From: Roseiarcus sp036488815
GTDB lineage: Bacteria > Pseudomonadota > Alphaproteobacteria > Rhizobiales > Beijerinckiaceae
Assembly (NCBI GenBank): GCA_036488815.1
Contig: DASXGX010000083.1
Location: forward strand, 8,038-72,037
Direction of reading: 5' to 3'
Length of the DNA: 64,000 nt
Under the pieces are notes generated by a model. That model saw nothing but the letters and a program-made list of their open reading frames with translations. It was not told the DNA's origin and made no database searches. Positions 42,778 through 51,588 of the stretch are shown piece after piece (within the stretch, counting starts at the first letter, position 1; every line of letters starts with the position of its first letter). A program made the translations under genes and the position numbers.

Positions 42778-45090
42778 TCAAAAATCCACTTCCAGACTCG
42801 CCATGTACGTCCGTGGCGTGCCGAGATAAGCTGTGTTGGCGCCAGCGGCGCCGACGATGTTGCCGTCGGCGACCGAGACGTAATAGTTGGTGTTGGTGAT
42901 GTTCAGCACTTGAAAGCGCGCCGTCACGTTCTGCTGCAGCACCTTCATCGAATAGCGGGCGCCGACGTCGAACGTGGCGTAAGAGGGCGCGAAGGAATTG
43001 TTGGTGTTGGTCGCCGCTCTTTGGCTCTCGTAATGAGCGGCGGCGGTCAGCGCGAAACCGTTGAAGACGGCGGGATGGAAGTCGAGCGCGACGTCGCCCT
43101 TGAATTGCGGAACGCCGACTACGAATTTGTCGTTTGTCGCCGCGTTGCCGGTGTCCAGCAATTTCGCGTCGATGTAGGTCAACCCGCCGAAGACGCTAAA
43201 TTCTGACGTGACCGCGCCTTGCGCGAACACCTCGACGCCGGTGTTCTCTTGCGTGCCGATAACCTGGAAGATGTTGGTCGTCGCGTCGGTGGCGGCGAGC
43301 GGACGCGTCATCCGGAAACCATCGAGCGTAACCAGAAAATCCTTGCTCACGGCATATTTCACGCCGCTTTCGAGCTCTTGATCGTGATACGGCGCCATGA
43401 ACTGGTTGACGTTCGCTGTTCCCGCCGGCGCCTGATCGCCCTCTTCGACGCTGCTGGCGTAGGTCGCGTAGAAGGTGAGCGGCGCGATCGGCTTGTAGAT
43501 CAAGCTGATTGTCGGGCTGAGGGCGCCGTTGGCCGAGTCGGAACTCGTCGCCGCGCCGCTGACGTTGTAGCTCTTGGCGTCGAGGAACGATGTGCTCAAC
43601 ACGCCTTGCACGGCCCATTGGTCGTTGAAATGCAACGTGTCGCCGACGATGAACGACTGCTCGTCCAATTCGCCCGATTTGTATTCGCCGCCGGTCGCCG
43701 GAATCGCCGGCGACGAAAACATTGTTGGATCGGCGAATGACGAAGCGCCGAGCGTTTGAACGATCGAGTTTCGGTAGCTGTACTGGCCGTTCATGAAGCC
43801 GTTCGTGCCGAACGTCAGATCGTTCTTGTATCCGAAGATGTCGACATGGCCGTTCAGCGAGGCGGTGTCGCTGGCGATCGTGAAGTGTGGGACCGCGGTG
43901 AAATTCTTGGTGACGGTGAAGTCTCCGTTGTTGTCTGTCATCGTATTGGTGATGCCGTAGAGACCGCGGACTGCGTTCTCGTAGAGCCCGCCGACCTCCA
44001 TGCTCCATTGATCGTTGAACTGATGCTTCACCTTCGCGAGACCGGTGTCGGAGGTAAGGTCAGTGCCGGCGCCCGGTTGGGAGAGGCCGGGCGTGCTCGG
44101 GCTCATCGGCGTGGGCAGAACGGTGCTCTTGCCGCTGTCGTAGACGATGCTTCCCGGAAGGCCGTAGGCCTGCGCCTGATAGTGGCTGTAGTCCGCTTCG
44201 ACGACGGTCTTGTCGTCGAGATGAAAGTCGAAGTTGGAGCTGAACAGCGTGCGATTGGCTTGGCTTCCGTCGACGTAACTCTCGCCTTGGCCGTGAACGA
44301 CGTTGAGGCGATAGCCGACCCCTCCGACCCGACCGCCGGCGTCGCCCTGCTCGGTGAACATGCCTTCGGAGTCGTAGCCTTCGACGAGACGAAGAAGCGG
44401 CGAATCGGTCGGACGCTTCAGGATGTAGTCGAACACGCCGGCCGGCGTCTCCGGCCCGTAGAGCGCACCCGCAAGCCCGTTGAGAACTTCGATGCCGGCA
44501 AGGTTCTCGGTGGGAATGGCCGTCGTGCCAATGATGTTCAGCCCGTCGAGCCGCGTGTTCTGAACGATGCCGCCCTGAAACCCCCGCGATTGCGGCCGCG
44601 ACACCTCGTAACCCTGCTGATCCCGGACTTCCACCGAAGGCAGGAAGCTCAGAGCATCGTTCACCGTATGGACTTGCTGATTGGCGAGCAGCTCCTGGGG
44701 AACCACGGTCATCGACGTCGGCGTATCGAGGATCGATTGGGCGCCGAGGGGGCCAAAGGTCGCGGTCGGCGTGTTGTAGGTGGGCGTCGCGGCGTAGGCT
44801 TCCGCGCCGGCATGGGAAGCGGCATTGGCTCCGCCGCCGGTGCGGGCCCCGCCGGCATGTGCGGCGGCGGCTCCGCCACCCGTTGGGACGCCGGGGGCCG
44901 TATTCGCCGTCTGCGCCTGTGCAGGCTTCGGCGCAGGCCTGCGTCGCCTCCGAACCGGAGGCTTCTGCATCGTCGGAGCGCTGACGACGACGGGGGGAAG
45001 CAGCACTGGAGTGCCGGCTTGTTGCGCCTGCGCGGCGCAAATGGAAAGGGCGGCCGCGCCAGTCGCGGCCGACAAACAAACTCTTCTCAT
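42778..45090 (-). CDS. TonB-dependent siderophore receptor
   Basis: 770 residues. Signal peptide (CLSAATGAAALSICAAQAQ). A TonB box-like LPPVVVSAP is followed by an unusual linker of about 75 residues, first Arg/Pro-rich then Gly/Ala-rich. The plug follows (TPTSMTVVPQELLANQ and SRGFQGG) and a barrel ending in the canonical SLEVDF with C-terminal Phe. The plug is of the ferric-siderophore class. The ligand cannot be read. It starts exbB-exbD-tonB, 27 bases upstream. Upstream spacing to the second receptor gene is 327 bases, so it may have its own promoter. Confidence 0.92.
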   Translation of the reverse strand: MRRVCLSAATGAAALSICAAQAQQAGTPVLLPPVVVSAPTMQKPPVRRRRRPAPKPAQAQTANTAPGVPTGGGAAAAHAGGARTGGGANAASHAGAEAYAATPTYNTPTATFGPLGAQSILDTPTSMTVVPQELLANQQVHTVNDALSFLPSVEVRDQQGYEVSRPQSRGFQGGIVQNTRLDGLNIIGTTAIPTENLAGIEVLNGLAGALYGPETPAGVFDYILKRPTDSPLLRLVEGYDSEGMFTEQGDAGGRVGGVGYRLNVVHGQGESYVDGSQANRTLFSSNFDFHLDDKTVVEADYSHYQAQAYGLPGSIVYDSGKSTVLPTPMSPSTPGLSQPGAGTDLTSDTGLAKVKHQFNDQWSMEVGGLYENAVRGLYGITNTMTDNNGDFTVTKNFTAVPHFTIASDTASLNGHVDIFGYKNDLTFGTNGFMNGQYSYRNSIVQTLGASSFADPTMFSSPAIPATGGEYKSGELDEQSFIVGDTLHFNDQWAVQGVLSTSFLDAKSYNVSGAATSSDSANGALSPTISLIYKPIAPLTFYATYASSVEEGDQAPAGTANVNQFMAPYHDQELESGVKYAVSKDFLVTLDGFRMTRPLAATDATTNIFQVIGTQENTGVEVFAQGAVTSEFSVFGGLTYIDAKLLDTGNAATNDKFVVGVPQFKGDVALDFHPAVFNGFALTAAAHYESQRAATNTNNSFAPSYATFDVGARYSMKVLQQNVTARFQVLNITNTNYYVSVADGNIVGAAGANTAYLGTPRTYMASLEVDF

Positions 45091-45417
45091 GTGGGATGGT
45101 CTCGCGCCTCGATGACGCCGACCAAAAGTCAGCGCTTCGCTATGTCGACGCGGATATAGCGATGTCGAGGCTGGAGCAATTCTCAGTCTTCGCACGTGCG
45201 CTCAACTTCATTTGATCTTACGGCGCAATCACGGAGATGCGCGCTGTTCGGCCACCTTGGGAAAGCAGCGTTGAGCAAGCCGTCGGATATACGCGCGAAG
45301 ACGTCCGCAAACACGCTCGGCAGCGGCCTCGCCCAGGGACCGAGATTCGAGGTCGCGCCACTCGCATGGCGCCGCGACGGTTTCGCGGTCATCGTGATCT
45401 CCGTGGCTGCGGCGAGT
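45091..45417. other. Intergenic region between two receptors
   Basis: 327 bases. No gene with family features is visible in either direction. No clear Zur, Irr or RirA operator was seen; GAGCAATTCTC near 45173-45183 is a weak palindrome only. Confidence 0.6.
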
Positions 45418-47694
45418 TCACAACGCCTGCGACAGGCCGACGAAGAAGCCGCGCCTCGGTCCATATTGCGGCGCAAACACGCCGATACCGCTGCCGTCCC
45501 GGATCACGTACGACGAATCGAGCAGGTTCACGACGTCGAAGCGCACCGTCAGCGGCTTGTAGCCCGGCGACCACTTGAAGGCATGCGAAAGGCCAAGGTT
45601 CACCTGCGCATAGGCCGGGGCTGACTGCGAATTGGCGAAGCCCGCGCGCAATCCGCTGCCGAAGATCATGTCGGCGCTGACCCGCGTGCCCATCAGCAAG
45701 TAGCTCGCGCCCGCCGAGCCGGTCCAGAGCTGCGAATGGTCGGTCGGAATCGCGTTGTTGGCGACATATTGGTAGGTCGCCGCGTCGATCAGGAACTGGT
45801 TGGAGACGAAGTCCTTGGCCCATTCGTGGCCGAGCGCCACATTGCCATAGGCTTCGAAGTCGCCGAACTGATATTTGAATTTGCCCTCGACGCCCTCGTT
45901 CCATCCCTTCGCGTAATTGAACGCGGTCAAGGTGTTGGCCGCGCCGAACTGGCCGTCGTCGAGCAGGTCGGTCGCTGACTTGTAATAGGCGTCGAGGCCC
46001 ATCGTGAGGCTGCGCCCAAATTTCTGATCGACGCCGACGTCGAATTTGTTCGATCGCTCGGGCTGCACGGCGCTGTCGAGATTGACCGACGGTTGCTGCG
46101 TCGTGCCGGCGTATTCGGCAAGGTTGGTCGGCGCCGACAGCGCCATCTCGGGCGGCGTGAATTCTCGGGCGTAGCCGGCGTGGAACGTGGTGTCCTCGAA
46201 CGGCGTGTAGGTCACGCTGAGGCGCGGGCTCAACTGATTGGCGTCGATATATTCATACATCTGGTCGAAGCGCAGGCCCGCGTTGATCGTGACCTTGTTC
46301 GTCACCCTCCACTCGTCCTGCACATAGGCGCCAAGCAGCCAGCCCGTTTTCGAACTCGAATCCGTCGGCGTCGCGAAAGGCGACCCGTCGACGTTGCCCG
46401 ACGAATCCATGGGAAAGACGACCGACGAATTGCTGGCGGAAGCCTCTTCGCCGCTTCCCGAGAAGCCGAAGCGCAGCGTGTGCGCGTCGTTGATGTGATA
46501 CGCCGCGTCGGCCTGGAGACCGTTGAGGAAGCTGGTTCGCTCGACGGTGGAGGCGACGCCGTTGAAAATCAGATCGCCGACAGTGTCGGGGGTGAAATTG
46601 AGCGAGCTGTAGCGCGAATAGGCTGAGATCTGATAGTCGAGGTTGCCGACCGTCTGCTGCAACGCGCCGAGGGTGAAGTAGTTCTGCTCGAACTGGTTCT
46701 CGTTGATCTGCGAGGAGCTGAACGATCCAATCCCCGGAACGCTGAATGCCGGCGCCTGGCCCGGATTGTTGGGGATTTGATACGCTCCGTCGTCCATCCC
46801 GCTCATGATGCTGAGGCGCGCGCCGTCGCCGACCAGGCTCGAGACGTAGCCGAAGAAATTGCCCTGATCCGTGTGGTCGTGAATTGCGTTCTGGCTCGGC
46901 GTCGGGTTCTCGATGCCCTCGTTGCTGCCGAAGTAGCGGCTGCTGAAGAAATACTGCGTATTGCCGACCGTGCCGCCGTATTCGAGGCTCGGCGTGATCG
47001 TTCCTTGGCTGCCGCCGTAAATGCTGACGGCGCCGCCGCCGTCGAACGCGCCGCTCTTCGTCGTGATGTCGACGATGCCTGAGGTATGCAGTCCGAATTG
47101 GGCGGGAAGCGCACCGTCGATGACGGCGATATCGCCAACGAAGCCGGTGTCGAGGACCTGGCCGAAGCCGGACACGCCGTCGGGCAGCAGGATTCCGTTG
47201 ATTCGGTATTGAACGTTGGCGTGCTCGTTGCGCAGATGGAGCGACCCGCTCGCCGCCGAATCCTGCGATATGCCAGGCGTCCGCAAGAGCACCTTGTCCA
47301 TCGGCGCGTCGTCGCCCTGCGGCAGCGCCGCGATGGTCGCCTGACCCAGATCGGAGACGTTCGTTCCGACGCGCGTCATGATCGAGCGGCGCGTCGCGTC
47401 GAGCGCGCTCGTCTTGGCGGCCAATTGCTGAGCTGCCGCAGTGGCGGGTGCTCCGCCGCCGGATGCGGTCTGGCCGATTTGCTGCGCGGCGCCCGTCTGG
47501 TGAGCCGCGGCGGGGCCGCTTCGTGTGCGGGCCGTGCGCTTGAGGGGCTTGGGCCTCGGCTTGGCCGCGGCGGCGGGCGGCGGGGTCACCGTCACCTCCG
47601 GGAGAGCAGTCTGAGCGCGCGACACGCCCGAGGCCTCCAAAAGCGCGGCAATCGAAAGACAAACCGCCGTAATCTGTTGAGCCGAAACCCGCAT
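45418..47694 (-). CDS. TonB-dependent receptor, probably zinc-regulated
   Basis: 758 residues. Signal peptide ending GVSRAQ. The TonB box LPEVTVTPP is followed by a Lys/Arg/Pro/Ala-rich linker of about 80 residues. The plug has DKVLLRTPGISQDSAASG, RNEHANVQYRINGILLPDGV and LHTSGIVDITTKSG; a complete barrel follows (RFDQMYEYIDANQLSPRLSVTY, ending GLSQAL). The plug is of the CirA/ZnuD kind, not the ferric-siderophore class. A near-perfect Zur operator lies 65 bases upstream, so zinc or a zinc chelate is the likely ligand. The barrel ends in Leu rather than Phe. Confidence 0.92.
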   Translation of the reverse strand: MRVSAQQITAVCLSIAALLEASGVSRAQTALPEVTVTPPPAAAAKPRPKPLKRTARTRSGPAAAHQTGAAQQIGQTASGGGAPATAAAQQLAAKTSALDATRRSIMTRVGTNVSDLGQATIAALPQGDDAPMDKVLLRTPGISQDSAASGSLHLRNEHANVQYRINGILLPDGVSGFGQVLDTGFVGDIAVIDGALPAQFGLHTSGIVDITTKSGAFDGGGAVSIYGGSQGTITPSLEYGGTVGNTQYFFSSRYFGSNEGIENPTPSQNAIHDHTDQGNFFGYVSSLVGDGARLSIMSGMDDGAYQIPNNPGQAPAFSVPGIGSFSSSQINENQFEQNYFTLGALQQTVGNLDYQISAYSRYSSLNFTPDTVGDLIFNGVASTVERTSFLNGLQADAAYHINDAHTLRFGFSGSGEEASASNSSVVFPMDSSGNVDGSPFATPTDSSSKTGWLLGAYVQDEWRVTNKVTINAGLRFDQMYEYIDANQLSPRLSVTYTPFEDTTFHAGYAREFTPPEMALSAPTNLAEYAGTTQQPSVNLDSAVQPERSNKFDVGVDQKFGRSLTMGLDAYYKSATDLLDDGQFGAANTLTAFNYAKGWNEGVEGKFKYQFGDFEAYGNVALGHEWAKDFVSNQFLIDAATYQYVANNAIPTDHSQLWTGSAGASYLLMGTRVSADMIFGSGLRAGFANSQSAPAYAQVNLGLSHAFKWSPGYKPLTVRFDVVNLLDSSYVIRDGSGIGVFAPQYGPRRGFFVGLSQAL

Positions 47695-47759
47695 TGTTCA
47701 CCCCAACCGAGCGCAGCGCGTCTCTTCGCGTCTTGCGCAAATGCCCATGGAGCGTTGCT

Positions 47760-47777
47760 GTTATGTTATAACATTAC
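47760..47777. promoter_or_regulatory. Zur operator
   Basis: GTTATGTTATAACATTAC. The 12-base core ATGTTATAACAT (47763-47774) is a perfect palindrome and matches the alphaproteobacterial Zur consensus as known. It lies 65 bases upstream of the receptor ATG on the minus side and 147 bases upstream of the divergent DUF3311/mctP unit. Confidence 0.8.
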
Positions 47778-47923
47778 GCGCGTCAACAGCGGGGCGAGGA
47801 ACGGTGCGACCTGCTGCCGCACCGCCCTCGACCGCTCGGAAGAACTTCGCTAAGCGTGGCTTCAGATCGCGCTGGACAAGGCGCGCCTTTGAATCAGCGC
47901 CGAGCGCCATCCGGGGGAAGCCG

Positions 47924-48094
47924 ATGAAATACCTTCTATTGCTAATTCCGACAATCGTCGCGCTGGCGCCGGCGCTCTATAATGTCGTCAGCCCGGATCT
48001 GTTTGGCCTGCCGTTCTTCTACTGGTTCCAGCTTTTGCTGATCCCGATCTCCGCCGTCGCGATCTATGCCTTCGACCGGCTGGGAAGGGCCTGA
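47924..48094 (+). CDS. DUF3311 small membrane protein
   Basis: 56 residues with two TMs (about 3-20 and 28-50). GGGGGAAG precedes the ATG by five bases; upstream frame is not coding-like. LFGLPFFYWFQLLLIPISAV is characteristic of the small subunit that recurs beside SSS-type solute symporters. Its stop is three bases before the symporter ATG. Confidence 0.9.
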   Translation: MKYLLLLIPTIVALAPALYNVVSPDLFGLPFFYWFQLLLIPISAVAIYAFDRLGRA

Positions 48095-48097
48095 TCC

Positions 48098-49666
48098 ATG
48101 TTCGACCATCTCAACGTCGTCGCGACGATCGTCTTCGTCTTCTTCTTCGCGCTCGTCACGGTGCTCGGCTTCGTCGCCTCGCGGTGGAAGGCCGGCGACC
48201 TCGGCCACATCCATGAATGGGGGCTCGGCGGACGGCGCTTCGGCCCCTGGGTCACGTGGTTCCTGCTGGGCGGAGATCTTTACACCGCCTACACCGTGAT
48301 CGCGATTCCCGCCGTCGTCTATGCGGTCGGCGCCTACGGCTTCTTCGCCGTCCCCTATACGATCATCATCTATCCCTTCCTCTATCTGACGATGCCGCGC
48401 CTCTGGACGGTATCGCGCAAGCACGGCTACATGACGGCCGGCGACTTCATCCTGGGCCGCTATGGCAATAGATGGCTGGAGCTCGCCGTTGCCCTGACCG
48501 GCATTCTCGCCACCATGCCCTACATCGCGCTGCAGCTCGTCGGCATGGAGAAGGTGATCCTCGCGCTCGGCTTCACCGGCCAAGGAATGATGCAGCACGC
48601 CCCGCTCACCGTCGCCTTCGTCATCCTGGCGCTCTACACTTATAAGAGCGGCCTGCGCGCCCCGGCGATGATCGCTTTCGTCAAAGACGCGATGATCTAC
48701 ATCTTCATCATCGCCGCGGTGATCGTGATCCCCTACGAACTCGGCGGTTTCGGCAAGATCTTCGCCGTTGCTCAGGCGGAGTTCGCCGCCCGAACCGCCG
48801 CCAACCCGAAACTCGTCGCCGGCGTGACGCTCGCGCCTGCGCAATTCGCGCCCTACATCACGCTGACGCTCGGCTCGGCGATGGCGTTGTTCATGTACCC
48901 GCACGCGCTGACGGGCACGCTCGCCGCCTCCAGCGCGCGCGCCATCCGCTTCAACACGATGACGCTGCCCGCCTATTCGCTGGCGCTCGGGTTGATCGCC
49001 TTGCTCGGTGTGATGGCGATCGCGGCGGGCGTGAAAGTGGGGACCCCGCAGGACGCCGTGCCGCAGCTCGTGCTCTGGGCGTTCCCCGATTGGTTCTCCG
49101 GCTTCTGCTTCGCCGCGATCGCCCTCGGGGCGCTCGTCCCGGCGGCGGTGATGTCGATCGGCGCCGCCAACACCTTTACACGCAACGTCTGGAAGGCGTT
49201 CATCCATCCCGGAATGACCCCGCAGGAGGAATCCGTCCTCGCCAAGCTGGTCTCGCTGCTCGTCAAGGTCGGCGCGCTGCTGGTGATCTTCTATGTTCCG
49301 ACCCGCTACGCCCTCGACCTGCAATTGCTCGGCGGCATCTGGATGATCCAGATCTTTCCGGCGATGATCTTCGGTCTCTTCACCCGCTGGTTCAGCGGCG
49401 CCGCGCTGCTGATCGGCTGGGCGGCGGGAATGATCGTCGGCACCGCGCTCTCATGGGGCGCGACGGCGTGGACCCCGGTGCATCCGCTGAGCTGGGATGT
49501 GCCGCTGATCGGTCACCTCGACCTCGGCCTCGGCTTCGCCGTCTACAACGGCCTGACGGCGGTGATTCTCAACATGATCGTCTCGGCGGCTCTCTCGCTC
49601 GTCTGGCGTTCGAACGCGCACGACCAGACGGCGCCGGCGGACTACGAGGACCGCGTGATCGCTTGA
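48098..49666 (+). CDS. mctP: Sodium:solute symporter, MctP-like monocarboxylate permease
   Basis: 522 residues with about 13 TMs. HIHEWGLGGRRFGPWVTWFLLGGDLYTAYTVI (about 30-62) and the SSS signature-type helix LVPAAVMSIGAANTFTRNVWKAF (about 344-366) identify the family. Rhizobial MctP imports lactate, pyruvate and alanine; similarity suggests short monocarboxylates here. Paired with DUF3311. An 11-base perfect inverted repeat (49679-49706) follows the stop. Confidence 0.92.
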   Translation: MFDHLNVVATIVFVFFFALVTVLGFVASRWKAGDLGHIHEWGLGGRRFGPWVTWFLLGGDLYTAYTVIAIPAVVYAVGAYGFFAVPYTIIIYPFLYLTMPRLWTVSRKHGYMTAGDFILGRYGNRWLELAVALTGILATMPYIALQLVGMEKVILALGFTGQGMMQHAPLTVAFVILALYTYKSGLRAPAMIAFVKDAMIYIFIIAAVIVIPYELGGFGKIFAVAQAEFAARTAANPKLVAGVTLAPAQFAPYITLTLGSAMALFMYPHALTGTLAASSARAIRFNTMTLPAYSLALGLIALLGVMAIAAGVKVGTPQDAVPQLVLWAFPDWFSGFCFAAIALGALVPAAVMSIGAANTFTRNVWKAFIHPGMTPQEESVLAKLVSLLVKVGALLVIFYVPTRYALDLQLLGGIWMIQIFPAMIFGLFTRWFSGAALLIGWAAGMIVGTALSWGATAWTPVHPLSWDVPLIGHLDLGLGFAVYNGLTAVILNMIVSAALSLVWRSNAHDQTAPADYEDRVIA

Positions 49667-49678
49667 CGCGCGCGCCGT

Positions 49679-49706
49679 CCCTTCTCCCCGCCAGCGGGGA
49701 GAAGGG
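49679..49706. terminator. Hairpin between convergent mctP and dctP-like genes
   Basis: CCCTTCTCCCC and GGGGAGAAGGG pair perfectly around six bases. No T-run on either side. Belongs to the CTCTCCCGC/GCGGGAGAG-type repeats that recur at 53860, 58323 and 61149. Confidence 0.6.
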
Positions 49707-49725
49707 CGAAGGCAAAGCGCTCGAG

Positions 49726-50844
49726 CTACGACTTGCTGCGCCGTTCGCGGATCATGAAGTTGTCGAAGGAATATTCGGCGACCTGCCACCACAGATACTG
49801 ATCGCCGCGGAAGGCCGCGTAATTGTCGGCGATCTTCTTGAACTGGGGATCCTCGGCGCCGAGTTGAGCGTAAAGGTCGTTGGCGGTCTTATAGCAGGCC
49901 TCCAACGCGTCCTGCGGGAACAGCCGAAGCTGTGCGCCGCCGACCACGAGCCGCTTCAGCGCGGCCGGGTTGGCCGCGTCATATTTGGCGAGCATCGAGG
50001 CGTTCGCGGTCGCCGCCGCCGCCCGCAGCGCAGCTTGGTAGGGCTTCGGCAAACCTTCGAATTGGTTCTTGTCGACGACGAGATGCAATTGCATCCCCCC
50101 CTTCCACCAAGCCGGATAATAATAGTTTGGCGCCGCCTTGGAGATCGGCGGATGCGAAGAGCCGGCGCCGAACTTCTCGTCGTCGTAAGGCCCGACCCAC
50201 TCGAAGGCGTCGAGCGATCCCGATTCCAACGCGTCGTAGACGGCGTCTCTCGGCATCGACACCGGATCTGCGCCGAGCGTCTGAAACACTTTGCCGGCGA
50301 AGCCGCCGATGCGCATCTTGAGACCGGTGAAGTCGCCGGGGCCGCGAATCTCCTTGCGGAACCAGCCAGCCATCTGGCCGCCGGTGTTGCCGGCCGGCAG
50401 CGCGATCGCCTTACGGTCGGCGAGCGCCTCGTCGATCAGATCGCTGCCGCCGCCTTCCTCCAGCCAGGCGGTGTGCTGGCGCGCATTCATGCCGAACGGC
50501 GCCGAGGAGGCGAAGACGAGGCTCGGTGTCTTGCTCCACGCGTAGGCGAGCGACGTATGGGCGCATTCCGCTCGGCCGTCCGTGACGGCGTCGAGCGCTT
50601 CGACCGCCGGCGCGATCTCGCCCGCGGGCGCGACACGCAGCGTGAAGTGGCCGTCGGTGAGATCCGAGAGCACGTGCGCGAGCGTCTCCGATCCGCCATA
50701 GATGAGATCGAGCTGAGGCTGGAAGCTCGAGGTCAAGCGCCACTGGATGTCGGGCGAGGGCTGCGCGAGCGCGGGCGCGGCCAAGCCGGCTCCAGCCGCG
50801 GCGGCGCTGAGCCCCGTGAGGAATTGCCGACGTCCACCCGCCAT
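49726..50844 (-). CDS. TRAP transporter substrate-binding protein (DctP/TakP type)
   Basis: 372 residues. The Tat signal is unmistakable: GRRQFLTGLSAAAAGAGLAAPALA. The mature fold shows WRLTSSFQPQLDLIYGG, GGMQLHLVVDK and FEWVGPYDDEKFG, typical of TakP-like TRAP binding proteins for 2-oxo acids. The membrane partners (DctQ, DctM) are not beside it; mobA is divergent and mctP convergent. So it is an orphan unless partners lie outside the window. GGGAGG precedes the start. Confidence 0.92.
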   Translation of the reverse strand: MAGGRRQFLTGLSAAAAGAGLAAPALAQPSPDIQWRLTSSFQPQLDLIYGGSETLAHVLSDLTDGHFTLRVAPAGEIAPAVEALDAVTDGRAECAHTSLAYAWSKTPSLVFASSAPFGMNARQHTAWLEEGGGSDLIDEALADRKAIALPAGNTGGQMAGWFRKEIRGPGDFTGLKMRIGGFAGKVFQTLGADPVSMPRDAVYDALESGSLDAFEWVGPYDDEKFGAGSSHPPISKAAPNYYYPAWWKGGMQLHLVVDKNQFEGLPKPYQAALRAAAATANASMLAKYDAANPAALKRLVVGGAQLRLFPQDALEACYKTANDLYAQLGAEDPQFKKIADNYAAFRGDQYLWWQVAEYSFDNFMIRERRSKS

Positions 50845-50986
50845 GCCTTAGCCTCCCAATTGCAAGTCTCCGGCGCCCCGGCGCCGAACTCGCAAGCGCG
50901 AAATAAGTTTCGGATATAACACAGTTGCGAGCGAAATTGCGGCGTCAACGCGGTTTCGCCGCGGCGGCGACATCGAGGAGCCTTCC

Positions 50987-51586
50987 ATGTCCGAGGCAAG
51001 TGCAGGCGTCGTCCTCGCGGGCGGCCGCTCGACCCGCATGGGCGCCGAAAAGGCGCTTCTCGCGCTCGGCGACCGACCGCTCATCGCGCATGTCGCCATG
51101 CGTCTGCGCCCGCAAGTCGGTGCGCTGTTCATCAACGCCAATGGGGACGCGGCGCGGTTCGCGGCGCTCAATTGCGTCGTCGTCGCCGATTTGCCCGACG
51201 CTTCCGCCGCCGGGCCGCTCGTCGGCGTCAGGGCCGCCCTCGCCTACGCGCAATCGCTTGGCTTCTCGCGCCTCGCCACCGCGCCCTGCGACGCGCCGTT
51301 CCTGCCGCTCGATCTGGTCGCGCGGCTCGAGGCGGCGATGGAGGCGAACGGGGCGCCCGCCGCGGTCGCCGAGACGCCGCGCGGTCTCGAACCGATGTTC
51401 GCGCTGTGGAGCGTGCAGGCCCGTTCCGCCATCGACGACGAATGCGCGCACGGCGAGGCGAGCCCGCGCGCCGTTCTCGACCGGCTCGGCGCCGCCCGAG
51501 CCCGCTTTGAGGAGCGCGACGACCCCTTCGCCAACGTCAATCGCCCGGCCGACCTCGCGGCGGCCGAGGCGCGGCTCAAGGGCTGA
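50987..51586 (+). CDS. mobA: Molybdenum cofactor guanylyltransferase
   Basis: 199 residues. GTP-binding loop LAGGRSTRMGAEKALL (10-25), a metal Asp region ATAPCDAPFLP and the C-terminal NVNRPADL fit MobA. It adds GMP to Mo-molybdopterin for DMSO-reductase-type enzymes (e.g. formate dehydrogenase). Its stop is two bases from the convergent cyclase gene. Confidence 0.94.
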   Translation: MSEASAGVVLAGGRSTRMGAEKALLALGDRPLIAHVAMRLRPQVGALFINANGDAARFAALNCVVVADLPDASAAGPLVGVRAALAYAQSLGFSRLATAPCDAPFLPLDLVARLEAAMEANGAPAAVAETPRGLEPMFALWSVQARSAIDDECAHGEASPRAVLDRLGAARARFEERDDPFANVNRPADLAAAEARLKG

Positions 51587-51588
51587 CG

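Noticed and set aside
45173..45183. GAGCAATTCTC as an iron (Irr/RirA) operator
   Set aside because: Short, imperfect and unlike known consensus sequences.
45183..45476. A 97-codon minus-strand frame in the gap between receptors
   Set aside because: No SD, no domain, odd composition, and it overlaps the end of the receptor gene at 45418.
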